NCBI GenBank assembly: GCA_035543875.1
Contig: DATKIY010000270.1
Coordinates: forward strand, 1-28,801
Reading direction: 5' to 3'
Length of the DNA: 28,801 bases
From: DATKIY01 sp035543875
GTDB taxonomy: Bacteria > Actinomycetota > Actinomycetes > JAHEKZ01
The notes beneath the pieces are model-generated. The model saw only the letters and a program-made list of their open reading frames with translations, had not been told where the DNA came from and did no database searches. Below are positions 7,871 through 16,483 of the stretch, piece after piece (within the stretch, counting starts at the first letter, position 1; every line of letters starts with the position of its first letter). The position numbers and the translations under genes were made by a program.

Positions 7871-9027
7871 AACTCACGTACCCAAACGGTGGCGCCATCC
7901 GGCTGCAAGGTGCGTTCGAGGACTGAAACTAAGTCGGCTGATACTTCATCTGGATCAACCTCATCACGCAGTCGACTGCCGAACTCCTGGACTACTAGCT
8001 CCGCGTCGTAGCGCGACCGGTTGAAACGCCTATCCACGACGGCCTGCACACGAGACAGGACCGGGCGAATCAGTGCGGCAGCTGTCAGGGTGGCGGCGGC
8101 GACCGCCAGTGAGTCAGACACCGGCAGCAACCAGCCCGCGGCAGCAACTACACCGACATAAACCAAAAGCAGGAGTGCTGTCACTAGCGCATAGGAAGTT
8201 GTTCGGCTGATTATTTGGTCGATGTCATAGAGGTGGTAGCGAAGAATCGCAATCCCGCACGAGATCGGAACGAATGCCAACCCGATCGAGAACGGAAGTT
8301 GGCCAACGAAGGTGTCGGAGCTGGAGGCCATAAAGGCCGGAATCGCCAGCACCACCGCGAATGCAAACCAATGAAGCTGCTGGCGCTCGACCCCAGTGGC
8401 GCGTCGAGCTCGAACGACCACGGATGCAACTGCCGCGAACCCGCAGCCGACGGCTGCCAAGGCCGCTATCGCGAATATCGGGACACCGATGGGCTTCAGC
8501 TGAGCCATGAACGCTGGGGAGAGCGGGTTGTCAACGAAGGGACCCTTGCCATCCACATCCAAGGAAACCGTTGGTGAAAGTGCGGCGAGGGTCGTCATGA
8601 CAACAACCGAGACGATCGCTATCCGTTGCACCGGTTGCCAACGACTCGATGGCAAGCCTTCCGGATAGTTGAGCACGGTGAAGGTGGTGCAAAGAAAGAT
8701 GAGCGGAAACCAGAGCCAACTGAGGAACCAAGCCCCAAGCAGTCCCCACAAAGCAATCGGTTCGCCCTGGGCTCTTGCTAGATCAACACTGGACAGCGCT
8801 GCCTGCGTCAGCCCGGCAAGCGCGCCTATCCCCAGGAAGACCCAACCGATGGGGTTCGCCGGGCGCCGCAACGCGACCACCGAGCCAACGCATCCGTAAG
8901 CAACAAACGCGATAAAGATTGATGAAGACCCGTCGAACGTTGGCTGGACAACGCTCGGAACAGTCAACCCGATAACAAAGAGGGACGTTAGCGTCCACCA
9001 AGCGATCCGGTGTCGATTGCCACTCAT
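7867..9027 (-). CDS. Kinase-less membrane sensor module, array copy 6
   Basis: Sixth and last copy of the array, 386 residues. It has about ten hydrophobic segments, the copy-wide loop motif RRPANPIGWVFL after the second one, RRATGVERQQLHW in the middle, and YDIDQIISRTTSYALVTALLL before the last two helices. A cytoplasmic tail follows: DRRFNRSRYDAE, F-SRLRDEVDPDEVSADLVSVLERTLQP, then VWVREL at the stop. In related actinobacterial proteins this tail leads into a histidine-kinase or SpoIIE-phosphatase region, which is absent. I start at ATG 9027 because it overlaps the upstream stop as ATGA; the longer GTG start at 9042 is less likely. Function unknown; probably a membrane sensor or a docking subunit. 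Confidence 0.88.
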   Translation of the reverse strand: MSGNRHRIAWWTLTSLFVIGLTVPSVVQPTFDGSSSIFIAFVAYGCVGSVVALRRPANPIGWVFLGIGALAGLTQAALSSVDLARAQGEPIALWGLLGAWFLSWLWFPLIFLCTTFTVLNYPEGLPSSRWQPVQRIAIVSVVVMTTLAALSPTVSLDVDGKGPFVDNPLSPAFMAQLKPIGVPIFAIAALAAVGCGFAAVASVVVRARRATGVERQQLHWFAFAVVLAIPAFMASSSDTFVGQLPFSIGLAFVPISCGIAILRYHLYDIDQIISRTTSYALVTALLLLVYVGVVAAAGWLLPVSDSLAVAAATLTAAALIRPVLSRVQAVVDRRFNRSRYDAELVVQEFGSRLRDEVDPDEVSADLVSVLERTLQPDGATVWVREL

Positions 9028-10223
9028 CGCGTGCGGACCCACAGTCCAGTTTGTGCTGGTTCAAGGGTGCCGTCGACGACTGCGAGCAGGTCTGCAGTGA
9101 CCAAACCGGGGTCCATCCCCCCGCTCAGGCGCGCTGCAAACGCGTCAATTGTGTGCTCTGCGTCGTAACGGGCGCGATTGAAACGACGGTCGACAGCACG
9201 CCTGACGCGTGTTGCTACGGGGCTGAACACGGCAGCTGCCGCCAAGGTGGCAGCGGCAACTGCTAGGTCACTTGAGTCGGGGACAATCTGACTGACCGCA
9301 GTCACCACGGCCACGTATACAAGGAGCAGGATTCCGGTTACGACTAGGTAGGTTGCCGTTCGGCTGATGATCCGATCGATGTCATAGAGGCGATAGCGCA
9401 AGATCGCCAAACCAACGGTCACGGGTAGGAGCGCCCAAACAAAGCCCGCCAAGATGTCGACCCAGTTGCCGGTGCCGTGGTCGGCGGGAAGTGCAAAGAA
9501 CAGTCCGAACGCAAAGCCGGCCAACATCAGCCACTTGATCTGCGCGCGTTCCAGCGCAGCGCTCCGGCGGAAGCGCAGTACGAGTGATGTCACCGAAAGA
9601 ACCAGGACCACGAGGAATGCTAGGGCGAGCACGTTGCGGCCAACGTTAAAGAACTCAACAACCGAGGTTGGCGTGTATGGGTTTGTCGCGCTATCTCCGC
9701 TCGCATCGGTGTAGTCAGCGCCTTCGAAGGCAAACATGACTGACCAGACGGCCGTCACAATGCCGCCAGCCCACGCAACGGGCTTCCACCTCGGGTTTAG
9801 CAAATGACCATCTGGGAAAAGTAGAAACTGATAGACGAACAACACGCCCGTGACGGGAACCCAGAGCCAGTTATTCAGCCAGACGGCCGGCGTTCCGCCT
9901 ACACCACCCGGATGGGTGACTGTCGCCCAGGTTGCGTACGCGCCGACCCAGACGATCAGAGTCACTCCCAGCCAGGTGGCCAGGTAGATCCAACCGATGG
10001 AGTTGGCCGGTCGGCGAATCGATAGCAGCAGTCCGACGGCACCAATGGCCAAGAACGCAAAGCTTTGGGTGACCGCAGCTGCATCGTGTTGCCAGTCCAT
10101 TGCCTCGTTGTCTAACGCCCCGAGAACAATGCCACCGATGTACAGCAGTGCCCCAACAACCCATATCGACCAGGCCAACCAAGTCCACCGTTTCGCCCTC
10201 AACTGACTGCTCTCTTCAATCAC
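9024..10223 (-). CDS. Kinase-less membrane sensor module, array copy 5
   Basis: This 399-residue copy keeps the array plan: about ten hydrophobic segments, RRPANSIGWIYLA, a central RRSAALERAQIKW, YDIDRIISRTATYLVVTGILLLVY, and a tail with DRRFNRARYDAEHTIDAFAARL and TADLLAVVDGTLEPAQTGLWV just before the stop. One difference is in the tail, where LRDEVDPD of most copies is replaced by LSGGMDPG. Its N-terminal hydrophobic part also has an extra DWQHDAAAVTQSFAF segment. It starts with GTG at 10223, eight bases inside the upstream gene, the only junction in the array without a 4-bp overlap. No enzymatic motif is present. Confidence 0.9.
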   Translation of the reverse strand: MIEESSQLRAKRWTWLAWSIWVVGALLYIGGIVLGALDNEAMDWQHDAAAVTQSFAFLAIGAVGLLLSIRRPANSIGWIYLATWLGVTLIVWVGAYATWATVTHPGGVGGTPAVWLNNWLWVPVTGVLFVYQFLLFPDGHLLNPRWKPVAWAGGIVTAVWSVMFAFEGADYTDASGDSATNPYTPTSVVEFFNVGRNVLALAFLVVLVLSVTSLVLRFRRSAALERAQIKWLMLAGFAFGLFFALPADHGTGNWVDILAGFVWALLPVTVGLAILRYRLYDIDRIISRTATYLVVTGILLLVYVAVVTAVSQIVPDSSDLAVAAATLAAAAVFSPVATRVRRAVDRRFNRARYDAEHTIDAFAARLSGGMDPGLVTADLLAVVDGTLEPAQTGLWVRTR

Positions 10224-11436
10224 GAGTACCAGCCGCCGTCCAAACAGTCACCTGAGCGGGTTGGAGAGTGCGACTCAACACGGCCAACACTTCGGCGGTC
10301 ACTTGATCAGGGTCTAGTTCGTTACGCAACGTGTTTGCGAATTCGGCGACCGCCTGCTCCCCGTCGTAGCGAGATCGATTGAACCGGCGATCCACTACGA
10401 ACTGAACCCTTGACAGCAGGGGCCGGAACACCGCGGCCGCGGTCAAGGTTGCAGCCGCGACGGCCAAACCGTTTGACTCAGGAAGCAACTGGCCAAGCGC
10501 GGTGACAACGACGCCATAGATGACGAACAGCACGCCTGTGACCAACGTATACGACAGCGTTCGACTTACGAATCGATCAATGTCGTACAACTTATGGCGG
10601 AGTACCGCCACTGCGATGCCTGCCGGTAGAGCAGTACTCGCAAGTGCCCAAATAACGCTGCCGTTAACCCACGCATCAACAGGGCTAAGCGGATCAACGC
10701 CGCCCACGTTCAGCACGGCGGACCATAACAAAATCACTCCGGGGCCGGCGAGCCCACCTGCGGCCACCCACACAACCTGCTGTCGCTCTTGACCCGACGC
10801 GCGGTGCCAGCGAAGTCCAAGGCATATCGGCGCCATCGCTAGAGCGCAGAGCAATCCCAATCCGAGTCCTGCCAGAAGTCCATGAAGTGCTCCAACCAAC
10901 CCTTCGGGCTGAATCTGTCCGGCGCGCTCTCCGCTAAATAGAAGGGCATCGGCCGCCGAGGCGACTGTCCCCACGATCGTCACGCCAATGATGAAGTTCC
11001 ACCGTGGGGTGAGCGGCCTCCCGGTTGGCGCCAGTAGCAAGAGCAAGATGGCTCCGCCAACCACAAGCATCTGACAGGCGTCGCTTACGTCGTGCAGCGT
11101 CGATTCGACGCTCGTCGAAATTGCCAACTGCTGGGCCGACGCAGCTAACGAGCCTGACATCGCTTGGATGGAGCTCACAAATGCCAGACCGACCATGAGG
11201 CGGCCCATGCGGTTGTCCGGAGCCTTCATGACAATCAGGGCCCCCAGAACGCCGTAGGCCAGAGTGCCCACCGATCCTTCGAACCAGAAGTCGTATGGCT
11301 CTGGCAGACCGGCGCTGTACTGCCAACGAGTCAGCAAATCAGCTGCCGCAAGAAGAACCAGTGTCAGAGTGAGCAGACCGATCACAAGGCCGTGGCGTTC
11401 GCCCGTCCCACCAGTGGTCCGTGGTTGCCGATTCAT
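10216..11436 (-). CDS. Kinase-less membrane sensor module, array copy 4 (most divergent)
   Basis: This 406-residue copy departs most from the others in its N-terminal half: the RRP-NPIGW loop is MKAPDNRMGRLM, and the central motif is RASGQERQQVVW. The C-terminal half is conserved: YDIDRFVSRTLSYTLVTGVLF, DRRFNRSRYDGE, FANTLRNELDPDQVTAEVLAVLSRTLQP and a short end after VTVW. Divergence in the membrane half with conservation of the cytoplasmic tail fits different inputs and a shared partner. ATG at 11436 overlaps the upstream stop as ATGA. Confidence 0.9.
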   Translation of the reverse strand: MNRQPRTTGGTGERHGLVIGLLTLTLVLLAAADLLTRWQYSAGLPEPYDFWFEGSVGTLAYGVLGALIVMKAPDNRMGRLMVGLAFVSSIQAMSGSLAASAQQLAISTSVESTLHDVSDACQMLVVGGAILLLLLAPTGRPLTPRWNFIIGVTIVGTVASAADALLFSGERAGQIQPEGLVGALHGLLAGLGLGLLCALAMAPICLGLRWHRASGQERQQVVWVAAGGLAGPGVILLWSAVLNVGGVDPLSPVDAWVNGSVIWALASTALPAGIAVAVLRHKLYDIDRFVSRTLSYTLVTGVLFVIYGVVVTALGQLLPESNGLAVAAATLTAAAVFRPLLSRVQFVVDRRFNRSRYDGEQAVAEFANTLRNELDPDQVTAEVLAVLSRTLQPAQVTVWTAAGTRD

Positions 11437-12632
11437 TGGTCGGATCCGATCATCACAAGCCCGACAGTATTTGGTTCCAAGCTTGTCTGAACCACAGCGA
11501 GGAGATAGTCATTCACCGCGTCAGGATCGACCTCGTCACGCAACCGGCGGGCGAACTCATCCACGGCATGCTCCGCGTCATACCGTGATCGGTTGAATCG
11601 GTGGTCTACGACAGCCTGAACACGAGCCAACAGGGGCCGGAACAATGCGGCTGCTGCCAGGGTGGCCGCCGCCACAGCCAGGGAGTTTGAGTTCGAATCT
11701 GGTAGCAGTCGACTGACTGTAGTTACCGACCCAACATAGACCGCAACCAGGAGAGCCGTCACCAGAGCGTATGAGGTCGTTCGGCTGACGATCCTGTCGA
11801 TCTCATAAAGCCGATACCGCATGATCGCTATGCCGCACGACACCGGAACAAACGTAAGTGCCGAAGCAAAAATCAATGCGGTGACAAGCGAGTCTTCGCC
11901 AAAGGGTAAGTGCGGCTCAAGCAGAAGTTCAGCAACAAAAGTCGAGACGGCAAACGAAAACCAGCGCATCTGCAAGCGCTCTACGCCAGTAGCCCGACGT
12001 GTTCGCACGACCGCTGACACCACTGCGGCAAACCCACAGAGGAGTATGACAATCGAAGCCGCGTTGAAGGCGGAGCTGTTCTCTACGTCAACCACGTTGG
12101 CCATAAAAGCCGGCGACCAGGGATTCGCCACAGTGCGATCAATCGGGCATCCGTCCGTCGCGGTCGCCAAACACAAGTATGGCCGTATCGCAGTTAGGAC
12201 AACGACCATCGCTGTCGAGACAATGGCCAACCACAGCACGGGTCGCCAACGACGTGATGGCAATCCGGACGGATAAAGCAACACGGTGAAGGTCGTCATC
12301 AAGGCAAGCAGCGGAAACCAATACCAGGCAGTCACCCCAGCGCCAGCAACTGCCCACCAGTGGGGATTAGCGGCGCCGATCCCGCTATAAGCCAAGACCT
12401 CGGAAAGCCCACCCACCCCTGTGAGGCCACCTACTCCCAGGAACACCCATCCAATGGGGTTCTCCGGGCGACGTGCCGTAACGACCGCTCCCACCACCGT
12501 GTAAGCGGCAATCGGCAAGAGGACCTCGGGATTTTCCCCCCATCCGAACACGGCGAATCGCAGCGTTGCGCCAACGACGAAGGCTGAGATGAACAGCCAT
12601 CGAAGGACTGGCAGCACCAGTAAGCGATTCAC
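11433..12632 (-). CDS. Kinase-less membrane sensor module, array copy 3
   Basis: The 399-residue copy follows the common plan: RRPENPIGWVFLGVG, LLYPSGLPSRRWRPVLWL between helices, RRATGVERLQMRW, YEIDRIVSRTTSYALVTALLV (Glu in place of the first Asp), DHRFNRSRYDAEHAVDEFARRLRD and a tail ending LEPNTVGLVMIGSDQ. It has an extracytoplasmic-looking loop with two cysteines (CLATATDGC) not seen in the other copies, which could form a disulfide. The start is GTG 12632, overlapping the upstream stop as GTGA. Confidence 0.9.
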   Translation of the reverse strand: MNRLLVLPVLRWLFISAFVVGATLRFAVFGWGENPEVLLPIAAYTVVGAVVTARRPENPIGWVFLGVGGLTGVGGLSEVLAYSGIGAANPHWWAVAGAGVTAWYWFPLLALMTTFTVLLYPSGLPSRRWRPVLWLAIVSTAMVVVLTAIRPYLCLATATDGCPIDRTVANPWSPAFMANVVDVENSSAFNAASIVILLCGFAAVVSAVVRTRRATGVERLQMRWFSFAVSTFVAELLLEPHLPFGEDSLVTALIFASALTFVPVSCGIAIMRYRLYEIDRIVSRTTSYALVTALLVAVYVGSVTTVSRLLPDSNSNSLAVAAATLAAAALFRPLLARVQAVVDHRFNRSRYDAEHAVDEFARRLRDEVDPDAVNDYLLAVVQTSLEPNTVGLVMIGSDQ

Positions 12633-13810
12633 ACGTCACGCTCCCAGACCCACAGCCCCATGCTGGCGGGAGCAAGGGTCTGGCTGACCGCCCTGCTGAG
12701 GTCATCGACCACCTGCTCGGTATCGACTTCATCGCGAAGCCGTGCCGCAAATCCGTCTACTTCCCGATCTGCGTCATACCTTTCACGGTCAAATCTTCGA
12801 TCGATGACGCTTTGTACATGTCGCAGCACAGGCCGGAACGCACCTGCCGCGAACAATGTGGCAGCTGCAACGGTCAAGGCATTCGACACCGGAAGCAGCC
12901 GAGGCGCGCCCGTTACGGCCACTCCGTAAGCACCAACAAGGAGAGCCGTCACCACTGCGTATGACGTCGTTCGGCTGACAATTCGATCGATGTCGTACAG
13001 GTGATACCGCAAAATGGCCGCTCCGCACGCAATGGGAACCAGCGGCATCAGAACAGTAAACGCGACGACGGGTTCGACCCACTCAGACCAAAGAGCCGTA
13101 ACCACAAATCCGAACGACGCAACAGCTCCCGCGGCAGCCAGCCACTTCATCTGCTGACGTTCGACGCCTCGAGACCGCCGATAGCGCAAAGCAACAGAAA
13201 TGGCAGACAGGACGAATAAGAGAAGTGTGGCGTACTGCGCACCCATGAACAGCGAATGAGCCAAAGACTCGTCAAGCACCTGGGCCGGATGCTTCAGTGA
13301 CGGGAAGTTGGAAGTGAAGTCCTCTTGAGCTGACAGCCCGGACGAAATCATTCCGATCACGGTGACGGCCACAGTGGCTCTAGCTACGCCGCCCCAACGA
13401 GGTGACATCGGCAACCCATCCGGGAACAGTTGCAGCACCAAGAACACAGTCAGACTCAGCCAGATCGTCAGGGTGAAACACACGGCTGACCACGCTGCGC
13501 CTGGCACGTCTCGCGTTACGCCGAACTCGGCGTAGCTTCCGAAGAAAAGACTCGCCGCCACGTCGACACCGACTAGTAGGAATAGCCAGCCAATCGTGGG
13601 CACGGTGGCTCGACGCAATATGACGACACCGACGCCCATGAACGTGAAACAGAACGGTACCCACTGGAGTGTTGAAAGACCTTGCCCATCCAGGACATCG
13701 AGCGTGACGGCCCCAGCCAGCGCGAACACCCCCGCAATAACAGCAGTCCAGACAAGGGCACCCTTGGGGTCGCCCCTAGTCCCGGCCGAGTCCCCGATCA
13801 GCCGGGTCAT
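12629..13810 (-). CDS. Kinase-less membrane sensor module, array copy 2
   Basis: The 393-residue copy has RRATVPTIGWLFLL in place of the usual RRP-NPIGW loop, LFPDGLPMSPRWGG, RRSRGVERQQMKW, YDIDRIVSRTTSYAVVTALLV, and a tail with DRRFDRERYDADREVDGFAARLRDE (split here by reading as two motifs), VDDLSRAVSQTLAP and LWVWERDV. ATG 13810 overlaps the upstream stop as ATGA and has GGAG about 8 bp before it; a GTG seven codons further upstream would extend into the previous gene and is less likely. Its membrane half differs from copies 1, 3 and 6. Confidence 0.88.
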   Translation of the reverse strand: MTRLIGDSAGTRGDPKGALVWTAVIAGVFALAGAVTLDVLDGQGLSTLQWVPFCFTFMGVGVVILRRATVPTIGWLFLLVGVDVAASLFFGSYAEFGVTRDVPGAAWSAVCFTLTIWLSLTVFLVLQLFPDGLPMSPRWGGVARATVAVTVIGMISSGLSAQEDFTSNFPSLKHPAQVLDESLAHSLFMGAQYATLLLFVLSAISVALRYRRSRGVERQQMKWLAAAGAVASFGFVVTALWSEWVEPVVAFTVLMPLVPIACGAAILRYHLYDIDRIVSRTTSYAVVTALLVGAYGVAVTGAPRLLPVSNALTVAAATLFAAGAFRPVLRHVQSVIDRRFDRERYDADREVDGFAARLRDEVDTEQVVDDLSRAVSQTLAPASMGLWVWERDV

Positions 13811-14994
13811 GACGCTGACTCCCATAACCACAAGCCAGCCTCGGCAGGCTGAACGGTCTCATCCAGCACACGCAGCAAGTCATTGCCCACATCAATGCTT
13901 TCCATTTGATGCCGCAACTGATGAGCGAACTGCTCCACCGCCCGCTCTGCGTCATACTGCTCACGATTAAACCGACGGTTCACCAACCGCTGAGCCCACC
14001 CCAGTACCGGGCGAAACACGACCGCCGCTGACAACGTCGCTGCCGCCACGGCAAGATCACTTGACCCCGGCACCAACTGTGTGACCGCGGTCACCACAGA
14101 CACATACACAACCAACAAGACACCGGTCACCAATGCGTACGACGTCGTACGACCAATGATTCGATCGATGTCGTACAAGTGATAACGCAAGATCGCCAGA
14201 CCACACGCCAGTGGGATACACGCAAACGCAACGGTTAAGACCACAAACCGCATCAGTGAATGGCCGTGCTCGGCCAGCTTCTGTGCAGGAAGCAACACGA
14301 CCAACAACAAAAGCACCGCAAAGGCGAAGAGCCGCATCTGCAGTCGTTCAACCCCCCGCGAACGCCATGTGCGCAGCAGCGCCGACCCCACCGAAAGCAG
14401 ACTGCAAGCGAACAGGAGGGTCATAAAGACCCAAAAGCTGTTGTCCAGGTTGGCCGGGAAATGCACCGCGATCGGATTAGTGAACTCGAAGGAGTCGGCG
14501 TTGATCGGATCTCCGATCGACAGTGTCGGGCTAATTGCACTGAAGAGAATGCTCAGTGGAATGAGCACGCCGGCCAGCCAGAGAACCGGCCGCCAACGGG
14601 GAGACATCAAACCGGACGGATAAAGCAGAAACGTAAAGGTTGTCGACAAGATGATGAGAGGGAATCCGACTCCAGTTCCAACCCAGGCGGAAAGCATCCC
14701 CCACGCAGAAACCGGCGGCCCTGCTGCAAGCGCATACTGCATTCCAACCGCCGACAGCATCAGTAGACTCGCGCCGAAACCGACGGCTAGAAACACCCAC
14801 CCGATGGGGTTCTCTGGGCGTCGCCACGCGACTACCGCTCCGACTGGGGCGTAGCAGATCCAGGCCAGGGGAAGCAGGTCATCTCCGACGTACTGTCTTT
14901 TGACTACGAGAGTGAGTAGCAAACAGGTCCCAGTAAGGGCGACAACCATCCACCAACAGAGGCGCCGGATACCTTCGATGCGCGCCAGCAACAC
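13807..14994 (-). CDS. Kinase-less membrane sensor module, array copy 1
   Basis: First copy of the array in transcription order, 395 residues. It has about ten hydrophobic segments, RRPENPIGWVFLAVG, LLYPSGLMSPRWRPVLWL, RSRGVERLQMRLF, YDIDRIIGRTTSYALVTGVLL and a tail of NRRFNREQYDAERAVEQFAHQLRH, LLRVLDETVQPAEAGLWLW and a three-residue end. The start is uncertain: GTG 14994 follows the preceding stop by 5 bp but has a weak ribosome site; an in-frame ATG at 14949 would remove 15 residues. The protein has no kinase or phosphatase motif. Operon position directly after the phosphatase/STAS genes suggests a link to partner switching (inference). Confidence 0.87.
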   Translation of the reverse strand: MLLARIEGIRRLCWWMVVALTGTCLLLTLVVKRQYVGDDLLPLAWICYAPVGAVVAWRRPENPIGWVFLAVGFGASLLMLSAVGMQYALAAGPPVSAWGMLSAWVGTGVGFPLIILSTTFTFLLYPSGLMSPRWRPVLWLAGVLIPLSILFSAISPTLSIGDPINADSFEFTNPIAVHFPANLDNSFWVFMTLLFACSLLSVGSALLRTWRSRGVERLQMRLFAFAVLLLLVVLLPAQKLAEHGHSLMRFVVLTVAFACIPLACGLAILRYHLYDIDRIIGRTTSYALVTGVLLVVYVSVVTAVTQLVPGSSDLAVAAATLSAAVVFRPVLGWAQRLVNRRFNREQYDAERAVEQFAHQLRHQMESIDVGNDLLRVLDETVQPAEAGLWLWESAS

Positions 14995-14999
14995 GCGTA

Positions 15000-15749
15000 C
15001 TACCTAGGCGATTTGTGCGGACGCAGCATGCGCAGGGGTGCAGTCACGATGTGGAGACCGGACCGGATTCCAGAGTTGTGCCAGATGTTTCGCCAGTTTG
15101 ACCACATGCGTTTGTGGTCTATACACACTGTCTCTTCGGAGACATTTGCATCGGCTACGCCATAGTGGGATGCGATATTCGAAACCGTACCGATCCAGAA
15201 GACATCCTCTTTGCGCTTGGCAACCGGCCAGGCGAGCTCCCACAACGGGTCATTCGGCCGAATCAGAATCTTGATCTCAACCCAGGTCTCATCGTCACGA
15301 CTCTCCGACGAAAATGTGATCATCCCGGCAAACATGTGCCCCTGCGGAGTCATAAACGTGAACGACTCGTCGTCGGCGTACAGAACCAGAATTCCCGTAG
15401 CCAGCTTGGGGCCTCTGCTTGCAATTCCGACTTCGATAGGCGCCACGTCTCCCGGCTCGATCCCAGTCAGCGTGTTGTGGAACACGCTCCCGGCCGGCCA
15501 GTAGTCGCCAAAATTCAGCTTCCAGTCGGCGATCAACGTTTGCGGATCAACGGCAGTTCCGAGGTTGGCTGCATAGGTTCGTTGCCACAGTCGACCGAAC
15601 CCCTGCTGCGGGCCGGTGACCTTCCGTCCGGTGACGTTGTATCCAACCTTTGACTTCGCTTCGGGTGCGGCCAGCCTGTCGACTTTGCTCGCCCAATTGC
15701 CAGCGTCCCGTGGTGTCCGCGAGTCGTTGCTTGGAGCTGGTGTAGTCAT
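15000..15749 (-). CDS. Soluble protein of unknown function, possibly SRPBCC/DUF1990-like
   Basis: The 249-residue protein has no signal peptide or membrane helix. A central run, TGILVLYADDESFTFMTPQG followed by MFAGMITFSSE, and a later VEIKILIRPNDPLWEL, look like the alternating strands of a lipid-cavity (SRPBCC or DUF1990-like) fold, but I am not sure of the family. Residues 30-75 are rich in aromatic residues (FGRLWQRTY, FGDYWPAG), which would suit a hydrophobic pocket. The start at 15749 is supported by GGGAGGT. It sits between the STAS genes and the sensor array, 14 bp after the second STAS gene, so it is probably part of the same signalling system, perhaps a ligand-binding or adaptor protein. 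Function unknown. Confidence 0.85.
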   Translation of the reverse strand: MTTPAPSNDSRTPRDAGNWASKVDRLAAPEAKSKVGYNVTGRKVTGPQQGFGRLWQRTYAANLGTAVDPQTLIADWKLNFGDYWPAGSVFHNTLTGIEPGDVAPIEVGIASRGPKLATGILVLYADDESFTFMTPQGHMFAGMITFSSESRDDETWVEIKILIRPNDPLWELAWPVAKRKEDVFWIGTVSNIASHYGVADANVSEETVCIDHKRMWSNWRNIWHNSGIRSGLHIVTAPLRMLRPHKSPR

Positions 15750-15763
15750 TTCTACCTCCCGGC

Positions 15764-16114
15764 TCAGGCCGTTGCCAGGGCAGTCGCGGCATCGTCGTGC
15801 AACGCGATCGCCTCATCTAGGCGGGTCAGCTCAAAGATCTGCCGGTAATGGTCCGTAAGGCCGACCGCGGCCAGCTTTTGCTGTTGTCTGTTCGCGCGCA
15901 CGAGCAGCGTGACCAACATCCCGATACCACCACTATTCATATACGTCAGTCCGCTGAAGTCGAGCACCAGAAACCTTGTTCCCGGCGCGCACGCCTGCTC
16001 GTAGGCCGACATCAGGACTGGCTCACAGGCAGCAGTGACGTCTCCAACAATTTCGATTACGGCAGTACCGGCTTCAGGATGCTGGACCGTCATGGTTACG
16101 TCTGGATCAGGCAT
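15764..16114 (-). CDS. STAS-domain anti-sigma-factor antagonist, second copy
   Basis: A 116-residue single STAS domain of the RsbV/SpoIIAA type. Such proteins bind an RsbW-like kinase when unphosphorylated and release its client. The phospho-acceptor region reads LDFSGLTYMNSGGIGMLV, with the expected Ser61. The first STAS copy upstream is the same length and shares GLTDHYRQIF-(I/L)TRL near its C-terminus, so this is a tandem duplicate. ATG 16114 is chosen because AAAGGAAG precedes it; an upstream GTG would add five residues. The likely partner is the kinase domain of the phosphatase fusion at the start of the operon. Confidence 0.92.
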   Translation of the reverse strand: MPDPDVTMTVQHPEAGTAVIEIVGDVTAACEPVLMSAYEQACAPGTRFLVLDFSGLTYMNSGGIGMLVTLLVRANRQQQKLAAVGLTDHYRQIFELTRLDEAIALHDDAATALATA

Positions 16115-16132
16115 GGCGCTTCCTTTCACTGC

Positions 16133-16483
16133 TTATGTGGTGGCAGAGCCGACAGCAGCATCTACATCGGAGTAGACCTGGATGAAATCCGAGAGCCGGG
16201 TGATGTCGAAGATCTGTCGGTAGTGATCGGTCAGTCCAGCGGCGTGTACCGCGCGACCCTCAGCGCGCGCCCGCCCCAACAAGCTGACAATAAGGGCGAT
16301 CCCGGTGGAGTTGATGTAGTCCACGCGGCTGAAGTCAAGGACAACCGTCGTCGGGCTCGTCGCCGCTGCGGCGTCATAAGCTCCAGCGATGTTGGTGGCC
16401 GCGTCACGGTCGACCTGACCTGTCAGGACAATCACCGCTGACTGCGATTCGTTCAGCGCAAGTACCTCATAGTCACTGGTCAT
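16133..16483 (-). CDS. STAS-domain anti-sigma-factor antagonist, first copy
   Basis: A 116-residue STAS protein with the canonical site VLDFSRVDYINSTGIALIV, Ser59 being the predicted residue phosphorylated by an RsbW-type kinase and dephosphorylated by a PP2C phosphatase. Both activities are encoded by the gene immediately upstream, whose stop overlaps this ATG as ATGA. Its C-terminal helix region (GLTDHYRQIFDITRL) is nearly the same as in the next gene. Having two antagonists for one kinase/phosphatase suggests two outputs or graded control; which sigma factor or other client is controlled is not visible. Confidence 0.94.
   Translation of the reverse strand: MTSDYEVLALNESQSAVIVLTGQVDRDAATNIAGAYDAAAATSPTTVVLDFSRVDYINSTGIALIVSLLGRARAEGRAVHAAGLTDHYRQIFDITRLSDFIQVYSDVDAAVGSATT

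Larger units (their letters stand above)
7867..14994 (-). repeat. Six-fold tandem gene array (about 1.2-kb unit)
   Basis: The six membrane-module genes are diverged tandem duplicates. The best-conserved DNA in each unit is the segment coding for the YDIDRI-SRT-SY motif, at roughly 8205, 9355, 10560, 11780, 12975 and 14155, so the repeat interval is 1.15-1.22 kb. The copies are far from identical, which points to old duplications. Confidence 0.85.

Noticed and set aside
7867..14994. Possibility that the six membrane proteins are kinases truncated by frameshifts
   Set aside because: All six end at the same boundary and five of the following starts overlap the stop by 4 or 8 bp, leaving no room for a lost kinase region; the short form is the designed form.
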